DNA from: Auxenochlorella pyrenoidosa
Lineage: Eukaryota; Chlorophyta; Trebouxiophyceae; Chlorellales; Chlorellaceae
Direction of reading: 5' to 3'
Assembly (NCBI GenBank): GCA_001430745.1
Contig: KQ481983.1
Location: 1,155,531 to 1,184,147, forward strand
Length of the DNA stretch: 28,617 nucleotides
In this document: positions 18,882-28,617 of the stretch, piece after piece
Layout of the letters: every line of letters starts with the position of its first letter
Position numbering within the stretch: position 1 is the stretch's first letter
The notes under the pieces: generated by a model
Seen by the model: the letters and a program-made list of their open reading frames with translations, nothing else
The model's database searches: none
What the model was told of the DNA's origin: nothing
Made by a program: the position numbers and the translations under genes

Positions 18882-18931
<50 letters not shown>

Positions 18932-21900
18932 AGGGGCGTTCTCGGCGGCCAGGTTGACGAGAGTGCTGCACCCAGCATGGGAGCGTCCACACAAATGCCC
19001 TGCGCTCTGCCGCCGACCGTTGCCCTGCTGCCGCGCTGCCCCCCGCCCCTTCCCCAGTTTGGCGTGCGCTTCCTGCCCCAGACCGGCGACGCGCGGCTGG
19101 TGACAGGCGCCATGGACTACACCGTGCAGGCAAGCCCCCCAGCTGGGGCGGGGCAGCAGTGCACAGCGCGCCCGACTTGCCTCTTGGCGTCGCCAGTTCA
19201 CCAGCCCTGCATTGCAGGCATCCACAGCCAGGCAGCCGCGGCAAGGCAGGATGGCCGCTCTTTGGCCTACCATGGGCGGCTCAAGTTGCACCCCAGCGCT
19301 GCCTTCCCAACACCAGATCCATGCCCCACCTCCTGTTGTGGTCATCATCTATTGTTTTCTGTGCTGCCCTGCAGCTGCACCAGCTGGACACCCCGCCCGC
19401 CGGCATGAAGCCCCCGATACGAACAGATAACGGCGGCGGCAGCCGGCGCCACCCCAATGTGTCGGCCACACCAGCTGCTACGCGCACCACTGTATACACC
19501 TGCCACCGCAGCCGCGTCAAGGCAAGGCCTGCTGGCTGGCAAACAGGGCGGCGGCTGGCTCTTGAGTGCTCGCCAGCTGGCCTGCATGTCTGCAGCGCCA
19601 GGCATTTCACGCGGCGCACCGTGCGCTTCGGTTACACAAGCTGGTTTAGAATCTCATGCTGCATCCGCCTGCCTCGGTCCGTTGCCCGTGGCTTCCTGCG
19701 ACGGGCAGGCAGGCCGCAGCTGTCGAGCCACGCAGCCTGCGCAACTGCTGCCTGCGCCCCACGTTCGTGCTCCTAACTGTTCCTTTTCCCTCGCCCGCTC
19801 TGCAGGACGTGGCTGTGGAGCCGCTGAACCCGCACCTCTTCTGGTCGGCAGCCGAGGACGGCGCCGTGCGGCAGTTTGACACGCGCCTGCCGTGAGCTTA
19901 TGCGGCCGCATGTTCAAGCCGGCCCACGAGCCCTCTTGTCCACCCGCCCACCCTGGCTGCACCCTCCTTGCCTGCCAAGCAGTGGCGACCTCCCTGCGTG
20001 TTGCTCTGCCTCACACGGCGCCCCCCTGCTTGCCCCGCGGCCCGCTCTGCTTTGCAGCACCTCGCAGCAGCGCGACTACGACTCGCCCAACATGCTGCTG
20101 GCTGTGAGGCACAAGGGCAGGTGGGTCCCCGCCCTGTGGGAGCCCCGCTTGCCCCGCGCACCCTGACCGGCTTGTCACGGCGGTTGACCGGCACGCCGAG
20201 CCGGGCGAGGGCGGCTCACACGGGGCGGCACACCCGCGCGCCTCTCGCCCACGACTCCCAACCCCTCGCCTCCCCACCCTCCAGGTCTGCTGAGCTCAAG
20301 AGCCTGAACCTGAACCCCGCCAAGCCGCACCAGCTGGCAGTGGGGGCGTCCGACCCCTTGGTCCGCGTCTACGACCGCCGCATGCTGTCGCCAGGTGGGC
20401 GTGCGCTTCCCTGACGTGGCTTGCAGGGCGGCGCGTGCGTTGGCCAACGAGGGGCACCTGCGCTCCTGCAGCGCGCATGTCAGGTGTAGTTCCAACAGCA
20501 CGGCTTGCAGGGACTTGGTCAGGGGGAGCGCGCTGCCCTATGCAGGCTTGGATGATCCGACATGCAGCCTGGGCATGCCCAGGGCTGAGCTTGGGTCGCT
20601 GGCCTTGTGGCGTGCAGTCCCAGAGGCACGCCTCCCACCCCACCTTGTCACACCAGCCCTGTGCGAATACAAATGATGCCGCACCCGGCGTCCTGGCCCG
20701 TGCTCTGCAGGCCCACCCGAGCGGGGCCAGGCCCCGGCAGCCCCCCTGCTGTCGCTTGCGCCGCCGCACCTGGCGCTGTGCGCTGTCGCCGGCGGCGGGC
20801 GCCACAGCCGCATGCACGCCACATATGTGTCGTTTGGAAACCGCGGTGACAAGGTAGGCAGCATAGTGGGGCTGGCGCTCGTGCCTCATTGCTGGGAAGA
20901 GGGGCTTGCCTGCTGCTTGCGTATGTATACTCTTAGGTGTGGTGGGCACAGTTGGGGCGCCGTGACGGGGGCGTGACCCACCCCCTCAGCTCACAGCACA
21001 GCCTGCTGCCCGTGTGCTCGGCCCTCAGGTGGTTGCCACCTACCACGGGGACCATGCCTACAGCTTTGACACCACGGGAGCCGCCACAGCGGCAGCAGCG
21101 CCGGCGGGCACCGCCGCAGCAGCACAGCAGCGCGCCGGGGGCGGCGCCGCGCCGCCCGTCGACCTGTTTGCGCACCCCACCGCCATGGCGGCGCTGGTGG
21201 CGCGCCAGCTGGGGGGCGCAGGCGGCAGCGGCAGCGGCACGAGCAGCGGCTTCACAAGCAGCGGCAGCGGCGGCATGGGGGACCTGCCTGGGATGCTGCC
21301 GGCCGCCGCCGAGCGCGCCAAGGCGGACGGCAACCTGCACCTGTTCAGCAAAAAGGTGCGCCCGCCCTGCCCGCCCGCCCCCTGCAGCACTTTGCATGTG
21401 AATAGCGCCATCGCAGCGGCTGCTCCCTGCGCCCACGCCCGCTGCATGCATCATGCAGAAGCACCCCGACCTGAACGTAACGGCCTGAGTGCTGGCCTCT
21501 TGCTGCTGTTGTTGCCATCACCTCGTCATATCTCGCGTGCACCCTGCCATGGGCCGTTGTTGCCCGGCCCCCGCCCGCAGTTTTACGAGGCGGTGCGGCG
21601 GTACAGCGAGGCGATACGGCTGGCGCCCTGGGCACCCGTTCTGTACACCAACAGGTGCTGGGAGGACAGAGTGGTGTAGGGTGGAAGGGATCGAGGCAAG
21701 GGGCCGAGCTGCACCGGTGTGTCCCTGGCTCCCCGCAGTTTGTGGTTTTGTTGCCTCCCCGACAAGCAAGAAGGTGCAACTGCTCCTGTGCCTTTCCATG
21801 CAGGGCGCTGGCGCTGCTGCAGCGGGGCTGGGAGGGCGACGCGCTGTGCGCGCTGCGAGACGCAGAGACAGGCGAGGCGGCTCGCCGGGGTGTGCCGCGC

Positions 21901-24813
21901 TCCCCCGCAGAAGGAGCCGTATGCGATGTGCAAGGCCAGCGCCTGCGCCGCCGTCGCCTGCACCAACTGCCGCCTGTATTATTCTTTTCTGCCTCTCCCA
22001 TGGTTGGTGGACGTTCGCTTGCCCTGACTGCCGGTGGCCCGCAGCATGCACCGCCTACCACTGTGTGGAGTGCAAGTTTTGTCGAGCTTTGCTGCCCGCT
22101 AAACCACCACCCCCTGCACCTCACCCCCGGCAGCCGTGTGCCTGGAGCCTGGAGGCATGAAGGCGCACTACCGCCGCGCCCAGGCGCTGCGCGCCGCCGG
22201 CATGCTGCAGGTGGGAGCGCACGGGCGCCGGTGCATGCGCAGCCACCTCACCGACGGCGCTGCCCCACAGCTGCGTAAGGCCGGCAGCGCCGTATCCCCC
22301 GTTCTGGTCTCCCCAAAACGTGCTCTGAACGGCTGAGCAGCACCGGTGCCCTCTTTGCTGCCCCGCAGTCTGCCGCCACCGCGGTGCGGCTGTTCAAGCA
22401 GCACTTCCCCGACAAGGCTGGAGATGTCGAAGCGCTTGAAGAGCAGGTGGGGGCCCCACATTGAGACCTTCTCACCAGCAAGCACCGCTGGTTGCTGATG
22501 CTGACATCAGCATTGTCTCAGCAGTCGGCATGACTCATGCCCCGACTGGTCCTAGCCAGCCCATCCATCTTTCCGCCCATTGCAGATTGCTGCCGACACG
22601 ACGCGGCAGGCACAGCAGGCCGAGCTGCGACGGCAGCAGGCGGAGCAGCGGCGGCAGCAGCGGCGCCGGCGCGGCATGCAGTTTGACCGGGCGCGGCGGG
22701 AGAGGCGGCAGCGCGCGGCCGCTGCTGGGCACCAAGAGGAGCGGGCGGGGGGAGGGGCAGCGGCAGCGCCTCTGGCAGACCAACCAGGGTTGGCAGCGGG
22801 CCAGACGGCAGCAGAGATTGCTGGCACGAGCAGCACGCAAGCCGACGCCCAGCCGGGGGACGGCCCAGCAGCGCCGCCGCAGGGCGAGGCGGGGGGGTCG
22901 GGAGCGGCAGCGCCGGGTGCGGCTCCTGCAGCGGGGCCGGCGCCGGCAGGTGGCGACACATGGGACGACCTGTATGCCAGCGCCAGCAGCGATGAGGACG
23001 AGGATGAAGATGCTGCAGCTGCCGTCACGGCGGCCGCAGCTAGCAGCGGCATCGACGCAGCATACGCGGCCGCGCTGGAGGCGGCAGCAGCAGCAGGGGG
23101 CACCCCAGAGGGCGCGGCTGCCGCGGCTGAGGCGCCGAGCATAGATGGGCTGCTGCAGGGTGCGGCGGGGCAGCAGCAGGGGCAGGCGGGCAGCGGGGAG
23201 GCATGGCAGCGGCAGCCCAGCCTGTGGCACGCATTCGAGGGAGGGCGGCGCATGCTGCAGGTAGGTCTTGCTCCGCTTGCTGTCTGCTGCTGTGGGTTCT
23301 TTCCCTCCCCGCATGCTGTGCTGCCACCATGCACACCGCCGTTGGCACAGCCTGCAAGCATCAAATGGTGCGCACCAGCCCTCGGCGGCGCAGCCGGTCG
23401 GCCCACCCCTGCCCCGCCCCCCTCCCTGCCCCGCAGCGCTTTGTGGGCCAGTGCAACCTGCAGACCGACATCAAGGAGGCGTGCTTCCTGGGCGCCGACG
23501 ACGCGCTGGTGGCGGCAGGCAGCGACGACGGCCGCGTCTTCATCTTCAACGCCGCCACGGGGGAGTGCGTCAGGTGGGTGTCGGCCGTGCACTCGGGAGG
23601 GGCCGCTCGCGTGACAGCAGGGCGCGCGAGGCGGCGGCCACGCTGGCTGCATGCGCGGCGGTGGCGCTGCGACCGCGAGCGCTCGCTTGGTGCGGCCAGG
23701 CAGTGCCAGCCTGGCAAGACGGTGCCCTGTGCTTCCATGCCTGTCTGGCTGCAGGGTGTTCATGGCCGACGAGGATGTGGCCAACGCTGTGCAGCCCCAC
23801 CCGCACCTGCCGGTGCTGGCCACCAGCGGAATAGAGTCGACCATCAAGGCGAGAGAGGGGAGGGGGATGGGGGGTCTCCTGTCAAATGTGCCTTGCCACG
23901 ACGCCGCACTTGCCACTCCGCCGCCCTTGCCGCTCTGCTGCCGGCCCCACCGCTCAGCCTACAAGCTCCACGTCCAAGCTGCAGCAGCTGCGCACGCTGG
24001 CTTTCCCCAGCCGCTCCCCCCGTCCTGTGCAATGATCCCGCCCTTGACGCCGCCAGCAACCCACCGCCCGGCAGGTGTGGTCCCCCGAGGGCGAGCCCAC
24101 CGCTGGCGGGGACGTTGCCGAGGTCATCCGCAGGAACCAGGGCCGGTTGAAGGAGGGTGCGCGGACTGGGGGAGCGGGGGGTTGGCAGAAGGACTAGTGG
24201 AGCGGATGTGGGGCTCGTGCGGGGGGGGGGGGGGCGTGGCTTTTGCAGGGTGGCGGCGCACCTGTCGCTCATGCCTGGCTGCACCCATCGCTTGGGCTGT
24301 GCAGGCGTGCGGTTAGCTCCTCCCGGGCTGCCCACTCACCTGGGCCCTTCCCTGCTCCTGCTGCGTCCCTTCTGCCAGGTGCAGGCCCGACGGTTCTGCG
24401 AGGCGTGGACCCGCGCATCATTGCCGCCCTGACAGATAACCCAGAGCTGCTGCGCGCGCTGGTGCAGGTGGGGCCTGCACTCTGGCAGGGCTATGACGGG
24501 GGTGGTGGTGGGCGGAGAACCGCCCGCACAGGACGGCGGTTGGGGGGTGGCGAGGTGGAGGTGCGCGGTGAGCGCGTGGAAGAGTGGCAAGGGCTGACAG
24601 GCAGGTGTAGCTGCAGCTGGAGCTCTGCAGCTCGGCTTATGAAACAAAGTCATGGGTGCAGACGGGCAGCCACATCCCCTGGACTTGTTGCCCTCTGGCA
24701 TGCAGCGTGCTACTCAGCGGCGAGAGCCGGGCAGCGGCGAGGGCGGCGAGGAGGAGGACGAGGATGAAGAGGAGGAAGGGGATGTGCGGGAGGTCAGCTG
24801 CCGCGTTGCATGA
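17965..24813 (+). CDS. ASG2: WD40/TPR protein of the WDTC1/ASG2 family (CUL4-DDB1 receptor homolog)
   Basis: A 21-exon model, 902 aa: join(17965..18024, 18241..18308, 18480..18558, 18772..18843, 19058..19129, 19375..19521, 19806..19891, 20058..20120, 20285..20394, 20711..20853, 21029..21355, 21581..21654, 21804..21871, 22134..22210, 22369..22446, 22586..23260, 23437..23573, 23755..23848, 24075..24156, 24379..24467, 24706..24813). Order matches plant ASG2 and animal WDTC1: N-terminal WD40 repeats (GHHGCVNRLNWNESGSLLASGSDD; AVEPLNPHLFWSAAEDGAVRQFDTR; VGASDPLVRVYDRRML), a TPR segment (about 405-508: FYEAVRRYSEAIRL, MKAHYRRAQALRAAGM), a 200-residue Ala/Gln/acidic linker, then C-terminal WD40 repeats (RFVGQCNLQTDIKEACFLG; VLATSGIESTIKVWSP). 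Relatives bind DDB1 and present substrates to CUL4 ubiquitin ligase. Five introns (3, 5, 6, 13, 18) have GC donors. The protein ends CRVA, a CaaX-like box. Confidence 0.93.
18882..18929 (+). repeat. (TGC)16 microsatellite in intron 4 of the ASG2-like gene
   Basis: Sixteen uninterrupted TGC units lie inside the intron between the exons ending at 18843 and starting at 19058. They produce poly-Leu, poly-Ala and, on the other strand, poly-Gln and poly-Ser open frames that are not genes. Confidence 0.97.
24219..24236 (+). repeat. Poly-G run in intron 19 of the ASG2-like gene
   Basis: A nearly uninterrupted run of G lies in the intron between the exons ending at 24156 and starting at 24379. Its length may be affected by sequencing slippage. 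Confidence 0.7.
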
Positions 24814-24964
24814 GGTCCTGCCACAGACCGGGTTTGAGCTGTGCCCAAAGTTCCACCGCTGCCTGGTGAGCGAATGCCTGTTGAGCGAATGACGCTGCGC
24901 TGCCGCCCGCCACCTCATTGTTGGGCGAAGTATGCACCGCAACCTCTTTGAGTGGCGCTACGCT

Positions 24965-24969
24965 TGTAA
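24965..24969 (+). terminator. TGTAA poly(A) signal of the ASG2-like gene
   Basis: CTTGTAAATCGCATG lies about 150 bp after the stop codon, in a local drop of GC content. It supports ending the gene at 24813. Confidence 0.6.
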
Positions 24970-25045
24970 ATCGCATGCCCAAGTCGTTTGGAAGGCTTCC
25001 TGACTTGGTCAAAAGGGGTGTTGAGAGAATTCTGTTGTCGCGGGG

Positions 25046-25059
25046 TTTCGCCGGCGAAA
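25046..25059. promoter_or_regulatory. Perfect dyad TTTCGCCGGCGAAA
   Basis: A 14-bp perfect palindrome lies 143 bp before the proposed ATG of the next gene. The TTTCGCC half resembles an E2F-type half site but does not match the TTTSGCGC consensus exactly. A transcription-factor dyad is possible; this is inference. Confidence 0.4.
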
Positions 25060-25201
25060 GGGTTTCCGCTTGAACGCGCCTCTGCGTAGCACAGGACGTA
25101 TACAGCCGTATCCGACAACGAGGCGCCAGCGGCTTCCACCGCCGCCATGCGGCCACCGCTACCCCGCCACCTGCCGATGGCGAGCTGAGCCAGCAAAGCG
25201 A

Positions 25202-27630
25202 ATGGCAGGCAGCAGGAGGCCCACTGAGCAGCCCACTTGTGAAGGGCGGGAATGGTGGCTGCAGCTGCAACAGCAGCGAGGGCGTGCTCGACAGCGCCCT
25301 GGAGCAGCCACGCATGTCGCAGGTGCGTCCATGCCGACGTGCCGCCTGCGCTCGCTGCGGCTCGCTGGTGCGCAACCTGCCTGGTCAGTGCAGTTCACAC
25401 CTGGATTAATTTTCTTACCAAACCAATAAACGCAGATGTCGAAGCAAATGACCATGTCCAGCAGGCACCCACCAGCCAGGATGCCTCTGGCCTGGATCAG
25501 GGCAGCTGTGCAGCCGTGCAGCTCACCCCTCGCAGCCGCCGGCGGCTCTCGCTGCTGCAGTCGTCTGCCAAGCTGCTGCGCCGTATGACGCACCCGCCCC
25601 TTGATGGCGCCAGCCCTCAGGGCGGCAGTGCCCAGGAGCACGGCCCTGGCAGCGGCAGCACATACTGGGCTTCAGGGTTGAGCAGCAGCGGCGCGCAAGG
25701 CAGCGCTGCAAGCTTGCGCGCCAGCAGCTCGGGTGCAGAGGGCAGCAAGCCGGGGGGCGCGGGACCGGCTGCGCATGTCAGCGCCTGTCGTGGCCAGGAT
25801 CCACCTGCAAGGACTTGCTCCCTTGCGCGTGCCGCCTCTACTGAGCGGGCCGGCTCCCTTGCACGTTCGGTCTCCCTTGGACGCACTGGCTCCCTGCCAC
25901 AAGCTGGCTCGTTCACGGCTGCCCAGGTGGCACGGCAGAGCCCCGCAGAGCTGGCCGCCCTGCTCGATGGCGGCCTCATAGGGCGCGCGATGAGCGCCAG
26001 CGCTGCCTGGCACGCCATGCAGCACAAGCTGGCGGAGCTGGAGCTGCATGAACGCCAGGAAATGATCAGGCCGGGGCCCTGGAGCAGCCGCGCTGGCAAC
26101 AGCAGGCGTGCGAGCGACGGCGCCAGAACCACTGCCGGTGCCTGCGCATCCTCCGCTGCCCTGCCCAGCATGCCCAGCATGCCTGCGGCAGGGACCTTGC
26201 TGCCCACGCTGGCAGAGGAGGAGGATCAGGGGCAGCAGGCAGAGGCATGGCTTGCCTCGGAGGAGATGGACCGCGCAGGGGCAGAGGCGCTCATTGCTGC
26301 CTTTGCAGATGCAGAGGTACGGCAGTACCTTCAGCGGCAGCTCAGCAGGATCGAGCGCGATAGACGGCGCATGCCCGGGCCCCGTCCAGAGCGCTCGGCT
26401 GCTGGCGGCCAGTCCATGGCGCAGCTGTCTGTCGAGGCGACAGCTGGCGGAAATGCCGGGTTCACGGCTGCATGGACGCAGGACCCGGTGCTCAAAGCCT
26501 GGCTCGTCACTCGGGCTGCCCCCGACCTGCCAGTCCGTGGCTGGGTGCCTCCGCCGGGCAGGGCTGCCTGCCGCCTTGTAGCGGCCAAGGAGATGCAAGA
26601 GTGAGCTTAGGGTCCAGGTCAAACGTGGGTGTGCTGGGTTTGCACTCATGCCAGGTGGAGCCTGCCTGCTGCACAGGTATGCACACCCAACAGCAACATC
26701 CTTCTGCTTCCCACTTAGCAACATCTGGCCATGCCCGCAGCTACTACGAGCATCAGAGGCGCAAGCAGGGCAGCTTCTTTTGCTGGCTGGGCCTGTCCAG
26801 GGAGCAGGCACGGGAGAGGGGCTTCGACATGGCGGCCATGCAGCTAGAGCTCGACCCAGGTGCGGGCAGGGACACCGAGCAACTGTTGCCGAGAGGTGTG
26901 GTGTTGCAATGAAATCGCAGGCGCGCCCCTGGGAAGTGCTGGGGGCTTCTTCCCTAGCTGCAGCCCTCCAAAGCTTTCCCTGCAGATGCGCAGCAGCACC
27001 AGCAGCGCAGGCCGACCCTTCGCGGCGCTGTTCGCAAGTCCATCGCAGCCACAGTCGTGACCGGCATGGCGCAGCAGAGCAAGGTGAGGATTGGGTAGTC
27101 TTGATAGAGTGCACAGCTGTGCAGGCAGGTTCTGGAGCATTTCCAGGTCGGCATGCGTGCCTGTCACGACATAGCCCAGAGTGCCTGCTCACCTCCCACA
27201 GGCAACTGTGTGGGCCAGGGAGCACGCAGGCGAGGTGTCAAAGGCAGCCCATGAGCAGCTGAAGGCGCATCACCAGCAGGCAGTGGCAGATCAGGAAGCC
27301 GCAGCAGCCGCTGCCGCATCTGCAGCAGCAGCTGCGGCCCGCCGAGCGCAGCTGGGCTGGCAGGCAGGGAATGCCTTTGCAGCTGTGGTGAAGCAGGCGG
27401 CTGCCCAGCAGCAGGGCGGCGCTGCCGGCTCCAGGCGGGGGTCTGCCCTGCCAGCTCTGGCGCTGCAGAAGCTGACGCACCGCTGGCACAGGAAAGCAGA
27501 GGAGCTGGCGTCGGCGGCGGGCGAACGCACGGCGCGGCAGCGGCGCGAGGCAGCCGCCAGGGCAGCCCTGCGGGACCAGTGGGCGCAGGTGCGCGAGCGG
27601 CTCCCTGCACCAGAGGCGCAGCCTGGTTAG
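25202..27630 (+). CDS. Unrecognised Ser/Ala-rich protein with helical C-terminus
   Basis: The model is join(25202..25322, 25436..26600, 26741..26859, 26986..27083, 27202..27630), 643 aa, all GT-AG with consistent phases. I recognise no family. Exon 2 encodes a long low-complexity region with basic, Ser-rich patches (RSRRRLSLLQSSAKLLRR) and a short degenerate repeat of about 12 residues, SLAR..S..R.GSL (about 190-225), which offers repeated R-x-x-S sites for basophilic kinases. A later part (ELAALLDGGLIGRAMSASAA; EALIAAFADAEVRQYLQRQL) is helical. Exon 3 has the least biased, probably folded part, YYEHQRRKQGSFFCWLGLSR. The C-terminal 140 residues are Ala/Gln/Arg-rich and probably coiled coil. 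The start was chosen because only this ATG frame meets the exon 2 frame in phase; an unspliced start at 25252 is the alternative. No signal peptide or membrane segment is evident. Confidence 0.75.
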
Positions 27631-28161
27631 CAGCCTGCAACAAAGTGAGAGGAAGCTGTGACAACGTATGAACACCGCTCTATATTTTGATTGATGTCTT
27701 CAGAACGGAATGCTATTCTGTGTCAAAACACTTAGCCTGCCCAGGCATCTAAGCAAGCCTGTGTATTGACGCCACATCTCTGTTCGGTTCTTACAAGTTC
27801 TGGGGGAAAGAGGCGTTCAGCGCAGCGCATAACTGATTGGTTTCCAGGCGTGCTCAAAAGCGGATGGCAGGAAAGGGAAGCGAAGAAGTATGCGAGGGGA
27901 ATGAAAGGGGGCCAGGGCAGAAGGGGGGATGGGTGGACTCGCAGGCGGCGGGGGGCCTGGTCCAATTGCCTGCTTCAAATGTTCTTATGGCAAGCACGCA
28001 ATGACAGCTTGCGACATGTCGAGCAAACAAACAAGCGTCTGGTGTTGTCTGGGCATCAATCAATGGAAAGGCGTATAAGGGGCTCGGAGATTAGGACCTG
28101 GAGCCCAGCCCTCAGCGCCCAACTCGGCATGTCAACCGCAAGCGTTCACCGCCCGGCTGGT
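27631..28161. other. Convergent intergenic region
   Basis: This 530-bp stretch lies between the stops of the unrecognised plus-strand gene and the minus-strand gene at the right edge. It is AT-richer near 27660-27740. I see no TGTAA on the plus strand and one on the minus strand. No further gene is supported. Confidence 0.6.
27791..27795 (-). terminator. TGTAA poly(A) signal on the minus strand
   Basis: TTACA on the plus strand reads TGTAA on the minus strand, about 370 bp after the stop of the right-edge gene. The distance is long but it is the only match in the gap. Confidence 0.4.
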
Positions 28162-28617
28162 TCACTTCCGCTTGCCGCCCTTCTTCTTTCCGCCCTTCTT
28201 GCCGCTGCTGGCCGGGCTGGCGGGCCGGGCCTGCTCATGCTGCTGCTGCTGCTCCTGCCCCGGAGCGGCGGGGGCCTCGGGCGCCACCACCTCGGGCACC
28301 ACCTCTGCCTCCACCTCAGCCACCGCCACTGCAGAGCTGGCAGGCTCCGGCTGCGCTGCCTCGGCAGCTGCGGGGGCGGCGGCGCCGTTGCTGCTGCCGG
28401 CCTGCACGGGGGAAGCGGCACGGCGGCGCAGGAACGGTGGGTGGGTTGGGCTGCAACGGGGAGAAAGGTCAAGGCGCAAAGCACAGCAAGATGCAGGCGT
28501 GCACGTATGGGCGAGTAGTGCAGACTGCGCCGGGCATGGAAGAGGGCACGGTCAGCGCCGAGCTGCCTGGCGGGCCCCTGCCCATGGCTCGGCTGCTGCC
28601 CCGCGCCTCCACTCTCT
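28162..28617 (-). CDS. 3' end of an unrecognised gene with Lys-rich C-terminus (partial)
   Basis: The proposed model is complement(join(28162..28401, 28526..>28617)). The last exon encodes about 79 residues, Ala/Pro/Glu-rich (VAEVEAEVVPEVVAPEAP) and ending in the basic tail SGKKGGKKKGGKRK. The upstream exon, reading SSALTVPSSMPGA before a weak donor, joins it in phase 0. An alternative acceptor at 28451 would extend the last exon with PTHPPFLRRRAASP, but then no good in-phase donor is visible. Only low-complexity sequence is seen, so no function is offered. The basic tail could bind nucleic acid or acidic membranes, or act as a nuclear signal; this is guesswork. Confidence 0.5.

Larger units (their letters stand above)
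24814..25201 (+). other. 3' end of ASG2-like gene and leader of the next gene
   Basis: The stretch holds the 3' untranslated region up to the TGTAA at 24965 and then an AT-richer intergenic part. A frame reading VLPQTGFELCPKFHRCL (24814-24864) is open but has no partner exon that I can join in phase. The region from about 25020 is probably promoter and 5' leader of the following gene. Confidence 0.5.

Noticed and set aside
18626..19348. Long minus-strand frame with poly-Gln opposite the ASG2-like gene
   Set aside because: It is produced by the TGC microsatellite and by GC-rich antisense sequence; the plus strand has conserved WD40 exons here.
22552..23916. 454-codon minus-strand frame opposite the ASG2-like gene
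   Set aside because: Long antisense frames are expected in such GC-rich DNA; it is Ala/Pro-biased, matches nothing, and overlaps conserved plus-strand exons.
24814..24864. Frame VLPQTGFELCPKFHRCL after the ASG2-like stop, followed by a GTGAGC donor-like site
   Set aside because: It does not join any neighbouring exon in phase, and a TGTAA poly(A) signal follows, so it is best seen as 3' untranslated sequence.
25252..25435. Unspliced start MVAAAATAAR for the orphan gene
   Set aside because: The stretch before 25436 has an intron-like AT-rich tract and CAG acceptor, and the GTGCGT donor at 25323 joins the ATG at 25202 in phase. The alternative cannot be fully excluded.
1..28617. tRNA, rRNA, CRISPR or organellar genes
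   Set aside because: I saw no cloverleaf-like sequence with conserved tRNA boxes, no rRNA stretches and no regularly spaced short repeats.

Overview
The window looks like nuclear DNA of a green alga, most likely a trebouxiophyte of the Chlorella/Micractinium type. It is very GC-rich, the genes are split into many short exons with strong GC-ending codons, introns are about 100-360 bp, and there is no operon layout. Two proteins have clear plant-lineage counterparts: an ASG2-like WD40/TPR protein and a plant-type RNase T2. TGTAA, the usual green-algal poly(A) signal, lies behind some genes. Gene models were rebuilt by hand from splice signals, reading phase and family motifs. Every model below closes in frame except where the window edge cuts it.

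Layout, left to right: (1) the 5' two thirds of a secreted RNase T2 gene, minus strand, running off the left edge; (2) across a 143-bp divergent promoter, a 413-aa class I methyltransferase (Methyltransf_16/METTL21 type), plus strand; (3) convergent to it, a 10-exon glycosyltransferase family 90 (CAP10/Rumi-like) gene, minus strand, encoding a type II membrane protein; (4) a 745-bp gap; (5) a head-to-tail array of four paralogous six-exon genes (about 8.8-17.7 kb) for 414-422-aa proteins with a C-terminal MYND zinc finger and TPR-like helices; (6) a 21-exon gene for a WDTC1/ASG2-type WD40-TPR protein, a predicted receptor for CUL4-DDB1 ubiquitin ligases, ending in a possible CaaX box; (7) a five-exon gene for an unrecognised 643-aa protein; (8) the 3' end of a minus-strand gene running off the right edge.

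The genes do not form an evident pathway: they are neighbouring eukaryotic single-gene units. The parts that most deserve a second look are the MYND array and the introns. The array appears to have grown by duplication of a two-gene module, because the last exons and 3' flanks alternate between two types. It also carries a repeated 5' element and a coding block invariant even at silent sites, which suggests gene conversion. Ten of about 61 introns appear to use a GC rather than a GT donor. This includes the first intron of all four MYND genes and five introns of the ASG2-like gene, far above the roughly 1 percent seen in land plants. I saw no tRNA, rRNA, transposon, CRISPR array or viral gene.
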